The position numbers and the translations under genes are program-made. From IMG/VR virus record IMGVR_UViG_3300035086_000100, positions 35,060 through 99,059 of that record: DNA of 64,000 nt; one strand, given 5' to 3'. Positions 46,709 to 54,535 of the stretch are shown here, piece by piece; position 1 is the stretch's first letter; each line of letters starts with the position of its first letter. The DNA is from a virus. The notes beneath the pieces are model-generated. The model searched no databases. It was given only the letters and a program-made list of their open reading frames with translations, and was not told where the DNA came from.

Positions 46709-47125
46709 ATGCCTGACAACAACCTGACAGCCAGCCAGATAGCTGACCCCGTAGTCACCTATCTGGCAGAGGCAGAGCAGCGCTGGGACGCGGCGGGGAA
46801 CTTCAGGAACTCCAGCTACCCGACAGCGCTGGAACATCTCGGCAAGGCTCTCAGGTCACTGGCCGACATACCCCTCCTGCTCAGGGCAGTACGGGCAGGG
46901 CTGGCGCACCACCAGGACGACAGCTACGGCCGGTGCATTACCTGCCGCGAGTTCTGTACCTGCGTGGAAGATGCCTACGGCGCGCTCCCGAGCCCGGTGC
47001 CGCAGGCGACCGGTTACGCGGTCATGGCCCGCGCCTGGGAGAACTGCCCCCACGACTTCGAGCCCTTCCCCTGCAAGGAACGGCGGGACATCACGGCCGC
47101 GCTGACCGGAGAGAACGATGCCTGA
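46709..47125 (+). CDS. hypothetical protein with Cys cluster (138 aa)
   Basis: The helical N-terminal half includes PTALEHLGKALRSLADIPL; CITCREFCTC and CPHDFEPFPC follow. No family recognised. Overlaps the next gene by 8 bases. Confidence 0.62.
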   Translation: MPDNNLTASQIADPVVTYLAEAEQRWDAAGNFRNSSYPTALEHLGKALRSLADIPLLLRAVRAGLAHHQDDSYGRCITCREFCTCVEDAYGALPSPVPQATGYAVMARAWENCPHDFEPFPCKERRDITAALTGENDA

Positions 47126-47525
47126 GACCAAGGTGACCGACCTGTCCGCCGAACTGGGCACCATCCGCGAGATGGCTGCCCAGATCACCGACGACCACAC
47201 TGAGGCCGACTGCGCAGCCGACCTGGGTGTCCGGTGCACGGGCCACGACGCAGAGCGGATGGCGGACGCGCTGGACGCGGTACTGGAACGCCACCGTCCG
47301 GGCCGCTACGTCGTCCTGGGCGGCACCTGCCTGGTACACGAGAACCACCGGCACTTCTCGATCACCGCCATTGAGGCTGCGAGCGTTGACAACTGCCAGG
47401 ACTGCGAGGCCACTACCTACCTGTCCTGCGCTGTCTGCGGTGATCACGTCCCGCTGGTGCGGTGCCCTGACCGGGCAGCCATCACTGAGGCACTAACTGC
47501 GAAGGAGAACCCCGATGGCACCTGA
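47118..47525 (+). CDS. hypothetical protein with Cys pairs (135 aa)
   Basis: It begins with a helix (TDLSAELGTIREMAAQITDD); the C-terminal half has CQDCEAT and CAVCGDH, a likely zinc ribbon. No family recognised. Confidence 0.62.
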   Translation: MPETKVTDLSAELGTIREMAAQITDDHTEADCAADLGVRCTGHDAERMADALDAVLERHRPGRYVVLGGTCLVHENHRHFSITAIEAASVDNCQDCEATTYLSCAVCGDHVPLVRCPDRAAITEALTAKENPDGT

Positions 47526-47910
47526 ATTCAGCAACGACGGACCCCACAGCCCGGACCTGACCAGGGCGGCAGCCGACCAGATAGCCGAGCTGATCCGGTT
47601 TTTGAACTATGCCACGCTCGGTGACGCGCCCGGCCTTAAGTATCCGGCCGACGTAGATTCCGTCGCCGCCGCGCTCTATTCCGGAACGGGCCGGATGCCG
47701 CAGCTATTCGACCAGCTCGTCATGTTCCTCGCCGGCCAGAACGAGGCCGGCATCCTGAGTGACGCTCAGGGCCGGGACGTTGACGAGCAGGTCGCGATGG
47801 CCTGTTACCACCTTGGCGACGCCCGCGGGTACGCCATGCAACTGACCTCAGCGCTGCAAGCCGTCCAGAACGCCATATCAGGGCTGCACGTGCGGGGGGA
47901 GCGACGGTGA
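47515..47910 (+). CDS. hypothetical helical protein (131 aa)
   Basis: Overlaps the previous gene by 11 bases. DQIAELIRFLNYATLGDAPG and ALYSGTGRMPQLFDQLVMFL are helical. A type also found in actinobacterial genomes outside phages. No known function. Confidence 0.62.
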   Translation: MAPEFSNDGPHSPDLTRAAADQIAELIRFLNYATLGDAPGLKYPADVDSVAAALYSGTGRMPQLFDQLVMFLAGQNEAGILSDAQGRDVDEQVAMACYHLGDARGYAMQLTSALQAVQNAISGLHVRGERR

Positions 47911-48374
47911 CTGACTCCCTGCCCGTACCGCCAGAGATCACCGACGAGATGATCCTGGCCGCCCAGAACTACGACCTCGCGCACCGAGGCGAGACCATCT
48001 CCTGCCTGTGGACCGCCGTGCCTGACAAGCAGGTCGCGAGGCTCATAGCGGGAGTGATGCCGGCTATCCGGGCAGACGAGCGCAAGCGCTGGCTAGCCGC
48101 GATCAAGTGCCCGTCGCCGTGCGACGACGACTGCGAGCTTCGCCCGGACGGCTGCCACGAAGAGCACGACGTGCCATCGCACTGGGCGCATAACCCGTTC
48201 CAATGCTCAGAGATCCGGCTGGCCATAGCGGCAGCCGTCGTGGCCGAGCGGGCATCCATCGTCAAGATGATGCGAGAGGCGTCCACCGGCCTTAACCAGG
48301 TCGGCACTGACGATGCCCTGGAGATAGCGGGAACGCTCGGCGACTTCGCGGACATGCTGGCAGGTGACTCATGA
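47907..48374 (+). CDS. hypothetical protein (155 aa)
   Basis: GTG start in a GTGA overlap. PEITDEMILAAQNYDLAHR, then a Cys-rich middle (CPSPCDDDCELRPDGCHEEH) and a helical end. No family recognised. Confidence 0.62.
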   Translation: MTDSLPVPPEITDEMILAAQNYDLAHRGETISCLWTAVPDKQVARLIAGVMPAIRADERKRWLAAIKCPSPCDDDCELRPDGCHEEHDVPSHWAHNPFQCSEIRLAIAAAVVAERASIVKMMREASTGLNQVGTDDALEIAGTLGDFADMLAGDS

Positions 48375-48730
48375 CGCTGGCCGGGGAGATCGCCGCCATG
48401 CTGGTCCAGATCGAGCGCAACTACGACCGCGAAGGGTCAGGACCGGGGAGCCGCTTCGAGGGCAGGACGCGGGAAGCGGTGCAGGCTGAGGCAGTGCTGC
48501 GGCGCTTCGCCGAGCGGCTGAAAGACGAAGTCGCCGACGAGATGACCGCCATCACCGCCGAGACGGTCCTTGAGGCAGTCGCCATGTCAACGGCCCGGAT
48601 AGCCGAGCTTGAGCAGCTAGCAGGGGACATGCTCGGCCGCTTCCGCACCCACGACGGATTCGCCGTCTCGTTCTGCCCGTCGCTAGCGCAGTTTGACCGC
48701 TGGCAGGCAACCCTGAAGGGCACGCCGTGA
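48371..48730 (+). CDS. hypothetical helical protein (119 aa)
   Basis: ATGA overlap upstream. Entirely helical (EAVQAEAVLRRFAERLKDEV; MSTARIAELEQLAGDML). Probably a coiled coil. No family recognised. Confidence 0.6.
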   Translation: MTLAGEIAAMLVQIERNYDREGSGPGSRFEGRTREAVQAEAVLRRFAERLKDEVADEMTAITAETVLEAVAMSTARIAELEQLAGDMLGRFRTHDGFAVSFCPSLAQFDRWQATLKGTP

Positions 48731-49077
48731 CTGATCCCTCACCGCAATCCCTTACGCCGGTAGGTGACTACCTCAGAAGGCGCTACCCGGCTGATGACGG
48801 AACTACGCACTGGACCGGCATCGGCGATGATCCCGGATGCTGCGCGGGGCCGCACGCGACCTGCACCTACGGCGCGGCGTTCCGCGAGGGCGCGGCGACT
48901 GAGCGAGGCCGCATCTGGTCCCTCCCGGTAACCCAGCGCCTTGAGTTGTCCCCGGACAACGCCGTCTGGCACTGCGCGGGATGCCTCGCCGAGCTGAGCG
49001 AGAGCACGATCACGCACCTTCCCCGGTGCGGCGAGATGGGACTGGCCAGCCTGACCGGGAACGGCTCGGGCTCATGA
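48727..49077 (+). CDS. hypothetical zinc-binding protein (116 aa)
   Basis: GTG start in a GTGA overlap. CCAGPHATC and CAGCLAELSESTITHLPRC give possible metal-binding sets. No family recognised. Confidence 0.6.
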   Translation: MTDPSPQSLTPVGDYLRRRYPADDGTTHWTGIGDDPGCCAGPHATCTYGAAFREGAATERGRIWSLPVTQRLELSPDNAVWHCAGCLAELSESTITHLPRCGEMGLASLTGNGSGS

Positions 49078-49562
49078 GCACCCAGCAGTTGCGGCCGAGC
49101 TACCTGGCTGGTGATCCCGGCTGGTACTGCGATGGCTGCGGCGCGACCCTGACCGGCGGAGCGCTGCGGCACGGCCCTAAGTGCGGCGCGCTCGCGACCC
49201 TCGCCGATGCAGCCGCCCAGGCGCGCATCAAGGACCTGCGGCGGATCGTCACCCAGCTTGAGTACGACCTGGCCCGCAAGAACCGGGAGCTTGACACCAT
49301 GCACTACGTCTGGTGCGACGGAGGGTGCAGCGGCGGCGTGCACCGATGGTCAGACGCGCTGGTCACGCGCGAACTGGTCGAGTCGGCCGAGCGGAACGCG
49401 AGACGGCTTCGCCGCTGGTACCGGGCCGTGCAGTTCAGGCTGAGTATGCCCGGAGCGTCGGCGTGGCAGCGGGAGCGGCAAGAGCGGCTGGCGGCGAAGA
49501 CGGACCTTCAGGTAACCGCCCCGGAACCTGAACCAGAGCAAGGAAGGCCCAAGGATGGCTGA
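49074..49562 (+). CDS. hypothetical protein with zinc ribbon and coiled coil (162 aa)
   Basis: ATGA overlap upstream. CDGCGATLTGGALRHGPKC is a zinc ribbon like that of the previous gene, so the two may be related. A coiled coil (DLRRIVTQLEYDLARKNREL) and a CDGGCSGGVHRW motif follow. No known function. Confidence 0.63.
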   Translation: MSTQQLRPSYLAGDPGWYCDGCGATLTGGALRHGPKCGALATLADAAAQARIKDLRRIVTQLEYDLARKNRELDTMHYVWCDGGCSGGVHRWSDALVTRELVESAERNARRLRRWYRAVQFRLSMPGASAWQRERQERLAAKTDLQVTAPEPEPEQGRPKDG

Positions 49563-49989
49563 ACTGACCGGCCTGCTGAAGTCCATCCCCCGAGGCGCGC
49601 TTCCCCTCGCCGCCGACGCGGTCAGCTTCGAGCTGATGTCCGGCCGCGACGTATCAACCTGGCTGGACTCAGACGAAGCGCTGGCCCGGGCCGCACTGAA
49701 GGCGGCACTGCCGGTGATCGAGAAGGCCGCGCTGAGGGCAGCGGCGCGGCACATCCTGCTCCTTGATGATTTCGAGAGCAACCGCCTTTGCCCGGCCTGC
49801 TGGGGTCCCACGACGCGGCGTCCAGCGAATCACCTGGACCCGGACCCGTTCTACCGGTGCGGCGACGGCCACGAGTGGAAGGCGCACCCGGTGCAAGGCC
49901 CGTACACCGACACGCGGACCGTGCTGCGCAAGCTGTCCAGGGGAGAGCCACTGCCAGACCTGCCGGCGAAAGAGAACGACGATGCCTGA
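49555..49989 (+). CDS. hypothetical protein (144 aa)
   Basis: Overlaps the previous gene by 8 bases. The N-terminal half is helical; the C-terminal half has CPACWGP and CGDGHEWKAH, a small zinc-ribbon-like part. No family recognised. Confidence 0.6.
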   Translation: MAELTGLLKSIPRGALPLAADAVSFELMSGRDVSTWLDSDEALARAALKAALPVIEKAALRAAARHILLLDDFESNRLCPACWGPTTRRPANHLDPDPFYRCGDGHEWKAHPVQGPYTDTRTVLRKLSRGEPLPDLPAKENDDA

Positions 49990-50176
49990 CCGCTGCCACC
50001 AGGAACTATGCCCCAACCGGCCCGGTGAGGGATGCCTGCGGGGCGTAGCGGACTGCCCGGACGAAGCTGACGACGACACGCGGGCGTACGTCTCGCGGCA
50101 GTGGGCCGACGCCTGGGACAGCCCGGAAGACGCGGCCTACGACGAACCAGAGCAAGGGAGGCTTGAGGATGCCTGA
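49982..50176 (+). CDS. hypothetical cysteine-containing protein (64 aa)
   Basis: Overlaps the previous gene by 8 bases. CHQELCPNRPGEGCLRGVAD is followed by an acidic helix. No family recognised. Confidence 0.58.
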   Translation: MPDRCHQELCPNRPGEGCLRGVADCPDEADDDTRAYVSRQWADAWDSPEDAAYDEPEQGRLEDA

Positions 50177-50262
50177 CCGCACGCTGGGGGGCCGGCGCGG
50201 AGATCGACCAGGACGAGGTCGCGGCGTTCGCCCGGTGGCAGCGAGGAGGCGAACTGCGGTGA
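50169..50262 (+). pseudogene. short gene with a frameshift in a G6 run
   Basis: ATG 50169 starts MPDRTLGG, then the frame turns Arg-rich at six consecutive G bases (50186-50191). With one G fewer, the frame continues with EIDQDEVAAFARWQRGGELR and stops at a TGA (50260-50262) that overlaps the GTG of the next gene (GTGA), exactly as its neighbours do. So this is a ~30-aa gene with an indel, either a sequencing error or a real mutation. Confidence 0.5.
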
Positions 50263-50384
50263 CCGAACCCTGCTTCGGCGGCAGCGATCTTCCTCTTCTT
50301 GAGCCTCAGATGAGGTGCCATAAGAGGAAGATCGCTCGGCTATGGGTGATCAGGGAACTGGAGGAGACCGCCGATGCCGGTTAG
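50259..50384 (+). CDS. hypothetical basic protein (41 aa) over a large palindrome
   Basis: GTG 50259 in a GTGA overlap. The sequence VTEPCFGGSDLP and CHKRKIARLWVIRELEE reads as a short basic/helical protein, but the DNA is occupied by a 54-bp palindrome (50283-50336), so the coding assignment is uncertain. Overlaps the next gene by 11 bases. Confidence 0.42.
   Translation: MTEPCFGGSDLPLLEPQMRCHKRKIARLWVIRELEETADAG
50283..50336. repeat. 54-bp hyphenated palindrome
   Basis: AGCGATCTTCCTCTT (50283-50297) is exactly complementary to AAGAGGAAGATCGCT (50322-50336), and CCTCA/TGAGG (50304-50308, 50311-50315) sit on the same axis. It is markedly less GC-rich than its surroundings. Could be an RNA hairpin (terminator or processing site), a protein-binding or recombination site, or an inserted palindromic element. 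Confidence 0.7.
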
Positions 50385-50868
50385 GCAGCTCACCGAGAAG
50401 TGCTGGCTGGCAAGCTGGGCCGGCGATACCCGCACCGACAAGGAGGCCGGCTACAGCGGCCACTGGGGCAAGCCTGACTGCGAGTCGCTGACCGGCCGGG
50501 GCTGGTTCCACCTGGGCTGCGACGGCCTGGTCACGGAGGGCTTCTGCCTCTCCTGCGAGACGGCGCACCTGGGCGTCTTCGACAAGCCGCGCACGATCGT
50601 GCTCCGGTCCATCGTCCCCCGCCCGCTCCTGGGCTGCTGGGAGGTCACCTGCGACACGTGCGCGACAGAGCTTGAGGACGATGACACCGGGTGCGTGCAC
50701 GTCAGTTCATTTGACGCTGCGGCTCAGGCTGCGGTTGCCTACGGCTGGTCGGTCTACGCCGATGGCCGGGCGTACTGCGACGCCGACGCGCCGCCGCCAG
50801 GATCAGGACAGCCGGTCATTCTGCCGGACGCTGACCAGCCGGCCCTGTTCGGAGGCGAACTGCAGTGA
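50374..50868 (+). CDS. hypothetical protein with zinc-ribbon pairs (164 aa)
   Basis: CDGLVTEGFCLSCE and CDTCATELED supply metal pairs. The C-terminal third includes AAAQAAVAYGWSVYADGRAY, common in actinophage zinc-ribbon proteins. No known function. Confidence 0.62.
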   Translation: MPVRQLTEKCWLASWAGDTRTDKEAGYSGHWGKPDCESLTGRGWFHLGCDGLVTEGFCLSCETAHLGVFDKPRTIVLRSIVPRPLLGCWEVTCDTCATELEDDDTGCVHVSSFDAAAQAAVAYGWSVYADGRAYCDADAPPPGSGQPVILPDADQPALFGGELQ

Positions 50869-51092
50869 CCATCTACGACCGGATCTTCGACCTAGAGGGC
50901 AAGCTGGACAAGCCTGACCTTGACTTCCTGAGCCGCCGCCTGACGCTGCGGAGAATGCTGGAAGAGGTCCGCGCCGAAGGGTTCAGCGAAGGTCACCGCG
51001 AGGGGATGAGGGACGCGCGGGACGCCGAATCCGCTGAGCGCGAGAAGGCCGAAGCGGCGGCTGTCGTTCCCCTTGAGGACGGCCAGGGATGA
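50865..51092 (+). CDS. hypothetical helical protein (75 aa)
   Basis: GTG start in a GTGA overlap. Charged helix throughout (IFDLEGKLDKPDLDFLSRRL). No family recognised. Confidence 0.6.
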   Translation: MTIYDRIFDLEGKLDKPDLDFLSRRLTLRRMLEEVRAEGFSEGHREGMRDARDAESAEREKAEAAAVVPLEDGQG

Positions 51093-51355
51093 GTGAGACC
51101 GTCAGGATCGCCGGACCTATCACCGGGCCGCACCAGATCAGCCTGTGCTACGCCTCGCCGCTCCACTGCCACATGCACGAGGTAGACGAACCCTGCATCC
51201 CGGGTTACCGCTGGTGCATGGAGTGCGGCCATGCCTTCGCGACGGCGGCGGAGCTGCTGGCCGGCCACAACGGGCACCTGGCCGTGTACGGCATCGAGCC
51301 CGAGACCGACCCGGGCAAGGTGTTCTGCTGTCCGCTCTGCACCCATTCATGGTGA
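51089..51355 (+). CDS. zinc-finger-like protein (88 aa)
   Basis: ATGA overlap upstream. RWCMECGHAFATAAELLAGH has the spacing of a C2H2-type unit, and CCPLCTHSW ends the protein. Last gene of the rightward region, convergent with the integrase. Confidence 0.63.
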   Translation: MSETVRIAGPITGPHQISLCYASPLHCHMHEVDEPCIPGYRWCMECGHAFATAAELLAGHNGHLAVYGIEPETDPGKVFCCPLCTHSW

Positions 51356-51424
51356 TGCCAATGACCGAACGCGCATTCGCCTTTGGTCGGTAGGCGCGGT
51401 AATCCTCGCCGGGCATCCGGCTGA

Positions 51425-52417
51425 TCACGTTTGCTCCCTCGCTAGCCGGCGCCGCTCGGAAAGGACGGTCCCGGATCGCTTGTTGCGGCGGAACCTGGCC
51501 CGGTCATACCGCTGCGTTGTTCGGCCGTCCTTGTGCCCTGCCGTGTCCTGAACGATCTCCATCGCCACGCCGGCATCGCGGGCGTGCGTGATGTGGGAGT
51601 GCCTCAGTGAGTGCGGGTTCAACTTCGGCCACGACCTGATCCCGGCCTGCCGCGCTAGCCGACGCACGAGCCGCCACACGTCCTGCTCTATCAGAGCGAC
51701 CCCGGTGCGAGTCGTGAACAGCGGCTCATGCGGACCCGGTTCGCCGCGAGTCGCCAGGTAGGCGCCAAGCGCGTCGCTGGCCTCAGTCTCGATGACGTAC
51801 CGCCGTTCGGTGCCGCCCTTGAGTATGAGCCGCAGGCTGCGCTCACCCTGATCCCAGCCGAGATCGCCGATCGTGGCACCGAGGACCGACCCGACCCGGA
51901 ACGCTCCGAAGTACAGGACCGAGATCAGCGCGAGCGCCCGCGGGCTGTCGGCTCCGGCCTGGTCGAGCAGCGCGTCTATCTCGTCGACGCTGAGGCCGGT
52001 AGCCGGGGACACATCGCGGTCTATGTTCGGCCGCCCGGTGGCCTTGGCCGGGTTCCGCTCGGTAACTTCCTCGCCGATGAGGTAGTCGTACCAGCTGCTG
52101 ATCGCAGAGAGTTTCCGCGCCCTGGTGCCAGGGGAGTGGCCGTCCGCTTCGAGCAACTTGGCGTAGACGGCTACATGCCGCTTGCGCGCGGTGAGCGGGT
52201 CGAGACTGTTACTGGCGCACCACGGCAGCCACGCGGGAGTCTGCATCTTCGCGGGCTTGCCGTTCGTGCCGACCCCGATCAGGTCGCGCCGGTACGCGTT
52301 CAGGGTGTGGACGCTCTTGAGCCCGGCCAGCCAGCCGAAGGTAGCGCCCGCGAAGTCTTCCGCCGGGTTTTCGAGGACGGCAGGCAGCGCGTTGCCGGCG
52401 AGGGCGATCTCGGTCAT
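51425..52417 (-). CDS. tyrosine recombinase (phage-type integrase, 330 aa)
   Basis: The N-terminal core-binding domain (SVHTLNAYRRDLIG; KLSAISSWYDYLI) precedes the catalytic domain with the first Arg in LYFGAFRVGSVLG, Lys in LILKGGTERR, HSLRHSH, the second His in DTAGHKDG and the nucleophile in TTQRYDRARF. All catalytic residues are present. Such enzymes recombine attP with attB, often in a tRNA, but no tRNA or att repeat is visible here. It is the second integrase of the window. ATGA overlap with the small upstream gene. Confidence 0.93.
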   Translation of the reverse strand: MTEIALAGNALPAVLENPAEDFAGATFGWLAGLKSVHTLNAYRRDLIGVGTNGKPAKMQTPAWLPWCASNSLDPLTARKRHVAVYAKLLEADGHSPGTRARKLSAISSWYDYLIGEEVTERNPAKATGRPNIDRDVSPATGLSVDEIDALLDQAGADSPRALALISVLYFGAFRVGSVLGATIGDLGWDQGERSLRLILKGGTERRYVIETEASDALGAYLATRGEPGPHEPLFTTRTGVALIEQDVWRLVRRLARQAGIRSWPKLNPHSLRHSHITHARDAGVAMEIVQDTAGHKDGRTTQRYDRARFRRNKRSGTVLSERRRLAREQT

Positions 52418-52626
52418 GCCGCGCCGCCCTGCATGAGCCGGGGCGTCCAGCCGTATTGCGGCTCGGGCGCATCGAGCAACCGCCCCGCCTCCGCATGGTC
52501 GCAGTCGGCGCTTCCGGCGATCAGGTCAATGGCGTCTTCGCGTGACAGCCAGCCGATGCCGTAGCCGTCGCGTACGCCTTCGAGTACCTCGGGGAGGTCT
52601 GCGTCCATAGATCCCATGAGGCTCAT
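52414..52626 (-). CDS. small integrase-partner gene (70 aa)
   Basis: Its stop overlaps the integrase ATG (ATGA). The -10-like TATACA of the leftward promoter lies just before ATG 52626, so the second ATG at 52617 is perhaps the real start. GYGIGWLSREDAIDLIAGSA is helical. Position suggests an excisionase-like or regulatory partner, but there is no clear HTH. Confidence 0.58.
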   Translation of the reverse strand: MSLMGSMDADLPEVLEGVRDGYGIGWLSREDAIDLIAGSADCDHAEAGRLLDAPEPQYGWTPRLMQGGAA

Positions 52627-52632
52627 TGTATA

Positions 52633-52648
52633 GATAATCTGAATTATC
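52633..52648. promoter_or_regulatory. inverted-repeat operator at the divergent integrase/XRE promoter
   Basis: GATAAT (52633-52638), CTGA, ATTATC (52643-52648) form a perfect inverted repeat in a very AT-rich spot of an otherwise GC-rich window. It overlaps the probable -10 region of the leftward integrase operon. The XRE protein encoded next door is the natural ligand. Confidence 0.6.
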
Positions 52649-52710
52649 CCCGCGCCTGAATTGCCCTGCCTGACGATTAATTGACGCTGAACTGACGGGC
52701 CGCTGACCGC

Positions 52711-52716
52711 TAAGAT
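52711..52716 (+). promoter_or_regulatory. -10 box of a probably leaderless transcript
   Basis: TAAGAT at 52711-52716 predicts a start at about 52723, which is the GTG of the XRE gene. No convincing -35 element. Leaderless mRNAs are common in actinobacteria. Confidence 0.45.
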
Positions 52717-52722
52717 GATCTT

Positions 52723-52950
52723 GTGCGCCCAGCCGACTACGCCCTAGCCGCACTCATCCGCGCGGATCTGAAGTCAGGCCGGGCACGGGAGGCAAGGAAA
52801 GCAGCGGGCCTGTCCGGTGCCGAGGCAGCGAGGGCTCTGGGAGTTTCAAGGCAGTCAGTGTCGGACTGGGAGACCGGAGGGGGAGTGACAGCAGAACATG
52901 CGCTGGCTTACGGGAGGCTGCTGGCGAAGCTGGCGAGGGGGGCGGCGTAA
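52723..52950 (+). CDS. XRE-family HTH regulator (75 aa)
   Basis: ARKAAGLSGAEAARALGVSR followed by QSVSDWETGGGVTAEHALAY is a standard Cro/C1 helix-turn-helix, in a protein not much longer than the domain. Divergent from the integrase operon with an operator in between, so probably its repressor or activator. GTG start, probably leaderless. Confidence 0.84.
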   Translation: MRPADYALAALIRADLKSGRAREARKAAGLSGAEAARALGVSRQSVSDWETGGGVTAEHALAYGRLLAKLARGAA

Positions 52951-53085
52951 ATGACGGAAGCGACCCCGGCGCCGTCGATCACCTGCCCGGTCTGCGGCAT
53001 GACGAGCTTCAACCCGAATGACATCGCAGAGGGGTACTGCGGCAACTGCCATGACTGGACAGCCGAACCGCCCCGCCACCCCTGA
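52951..53085 (+). CDS. zinc-ribbon protein (44 aa)
   Basis: ATG 52951 follows the XRE stop directly. ITCPVCGMTSFNPNDIAEGY and CGNCHDW form one zinc ribbon, a small type widespread in actinobacterial mobile DNA. Its end lies inside the terminator hairpin. Confidence 0.65.
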   Translation: MTEATPAPSITCPVCGMTSFNPNDIAEGYCGNCHDWTAEPPRHP

Positions 53086-53101
53086 GGGCGACGGGGCGGT
53101 T
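53066..53101. terminator. bidirectional hairpin terminator
   Basis: AACCGCCCCG (53066-53075) and CGGGGCGGTT (53092-53101) are perfect complements, with the stop codon of the zinc-ribbon gene in the loop. It separates the XRE pair from the leftward GntR gene. Confidence 0.72.
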
Positions 53102-53237
53102 CTATCGGTGTCGGGAGAACAAGAGACCACTTTCAGGCTGTAGCCGCCCGCCGGTCACATGCCCCGCCGTAGCGAGGGGGTACCGGACATCCCGCCCTTG
53201 AGCGTTCTCCCTGCGGGAATCCTGGAGTTGATCTTAC

Positions 53238-53489
53238 CTAGCCGGCCTGCTCGCGCACCGCGACGTAGCTTCCCCGCCCCGGGACCGTGACCACGATCCC
53301 TTCATCGCGCAGCAGGCGGACGGCCCGGCGTACTGTCGTGGCGGCGCAGTCTGTTGCCTTCATGAGTTCGGTCTCGGTCGGCATCTGCTGGCCGGGCGCG
53401 AACCCGCCTGACTCGATTTCTTTCCGCAGCCACGCGGCTATCTGGCGGCACGGGGAGTTGAGTACTTCGCGGGTGACAGGGATGTCCAC
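53238..53489 (-). CDS. small GntR-family regulator (83 aa), copy 1
   Basis: One winged-helix domain only: CRQIAAWLRKEIESGGFAPG, CAATTVRRAVRLLRDEGIVV and VPGRGSYVAV. It is divergent from the gene at 53566, with a 12-bp palindrome between. A paralogue with the same layout is at 54496-54741. Such stand-alone GntR domains are typical plasmid/ICE repressors. Confidence 0.82.
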   Translation of the reverse strand: MDIPVTREVLNSPCRQIAAWLRKEIESGGFAPGQQMPTETELMKATDCAATTVRRAVRLLRDEGIVVTVPGRGSYVAVREQAG

Positions 53490-53531
53490 GGGCGTCTCCC
53501 TTGATGTGCGGAGGCATCCCCCGAATGGTAT

Positions 53532-53543
53532 CGCTCGCGAGCG
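53532..53543. promoter_or_regulatory. 12-bp palindrome between GntR copy 1 and 53566
   Basis: CGCTCGCGAGCG is a perfect palindrome, in the short divergent region. A GTACCGT motif follows before the GTG, as also found ahead of the gene next to GntR copy 2. Likely operator. Confidence 0.5.
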
Positions 53544-53565
53544 CTCGGTGTCGTACCGTAGTCAT

Positions 53566-53841
53566 GTGGACACGGACAGGGAATCGCTCTCGGAGACGCA
53601 GAACGACCGCTCACCGGACACGCGGGCCGTCTACGCGTGGCTGGGCCGGGACAAGGTCGGCATCGAGGGGTTCATCGCGATGCCGACCGCCTACGGGATC
53701 ATGCCGCTGCTGGCGGCCGACGAGCAGCGCGCGCGGGGCATGGAACCGGACGCGCTGCTGGCGGCGAGGCTGAGGGACTGCGGCCCGGCCCGGCTGGTGA
53801 AGTTCACCCGGTGCGAGACGCTGGCGGAGACCGGGCCTTGA
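53566..53841 (+). CDS. hypothetical protein (91 aa)
   Basis: GTG 53566. RAVYAWLGRDKVGIEGFIAM and MPLLAADEQRARGMEPDALL look like a compact alpha/beta domain. First gene of a three-gene unit divergent from GntR copy 1. No family recognised. Confidence 0.62.
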   Translation: MDTDRESLSETQNDRSPDTRAVYAWLGRDKVGIEGFIAMPTAYGIMPLLAADEQRARGMEPDALLAARLRDCGPARLVKFTRCETLAETGP

Positions 53842-54128
53842 ACGGCGGCGCGCTCCTGCTGGTGCCGTGCGACGGCGGCTACCGCATCAAGGAGACGGCA
53901 ACCCACTACGTCGACGTGATCCGCATGATCTACAACTGGCGGATAGCCCGGGTGCCGAAGGCGTGCCCGATGACGTATGACCGGGGCTGGTGCTATGCCG
54001 GCAAAGGACCGGACTCGTTCGCGCGGGCCGTACTCGCTGCCGCCGCATGGGATGGTGCCGACGATACCGAACCGGGAGGCTGGAACAAGAACACCCAGAC
54101 TGGGGAATGGCGGGAGCCGGACGCGTGA
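53838..54128 (+). CDS. conserved hypothetical protein (96 aa), TTG start
   Basis: TTG 53838 overlaps the previous stop (TTGA). VDVIRMIYNWRIARVPKACP and YDRGWCYAGKGPDSFARAVL are a pattern I recognise from actinobacterial mobile genes, always without known function. Aromatic, cysteine-containing. Confidence 0.65.
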   Translation: MNGGALLLVPCDGGYRIKETATHYVDVIRMIYNWRIARVPKACPMTYDRGWCYAGKGPDSFARAVLAAAAWDGADDTEPGGWNKNTQTGEWREPDA

Positions 54129-54535
54129 TGTATCCGCACTGGGGCGACCCGCTGTGGTTCGACCGCAAGGGCAAGCCGATCGACGCCGCGACGTATGACC
54201 GCCTGAAGCACGACGACGCCTACAAGGTGGTCGCCCAGGACTGGGTGGAGGACTGGTGGATCTCCACGGTCTGGCTCGGTGACAATTACGACTTCGATTC
54301 CGGTTCCGGGCCCCTGATCTTCGAGACGATGATTTTCCTGCCGGGCGAAGGCGGCGATCTGCTGCTCGGCGGCAGGTACCCCACCGAGGAAGTGGCAAGA
54401 GCGGGCCACAGTCAGGCGCTGGATGCCTTGCAGGACGAGCGGGTGCGCAACATCCTGGCCGCGCATCTCGCCGCCATCAATGACGACTTCCGGGATCAGC
54501 CGGCCGACGGTGACTGCGCGACGAAGGATCCGTGA
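54128..54535 (+). CDS. hypothetical protein (135 aa)
   Basis: ATG shares one base with the previous stop (TGATG). YPHWGDPLWFDRKGKPIDAA and a beta-rich centre ending FETMIFLPGEGGDLLLGGRY are conserved-looking. Its last 40 bases overlap the convergent GntR copy 2. Confidence 0.63.
   Translation: MYPHWGDPLWFDRKGKPIDAATYDRLKHDDAYKVVAQDWVEDWWISTVWLGDNYDFDSGSGPLIFETMIFLPGEGGDLLLGGRYPTEEVARAGHSQALDALQDERVRNILAAHLAAINDDFRDQPADGDCATKDP

Noticed and set aside
51356-51424. tRNA or att core beside the tyrosine integrase
   Set aside because: No cloverleaf, T-loop sequence or repeat could be recognised in this short gap.
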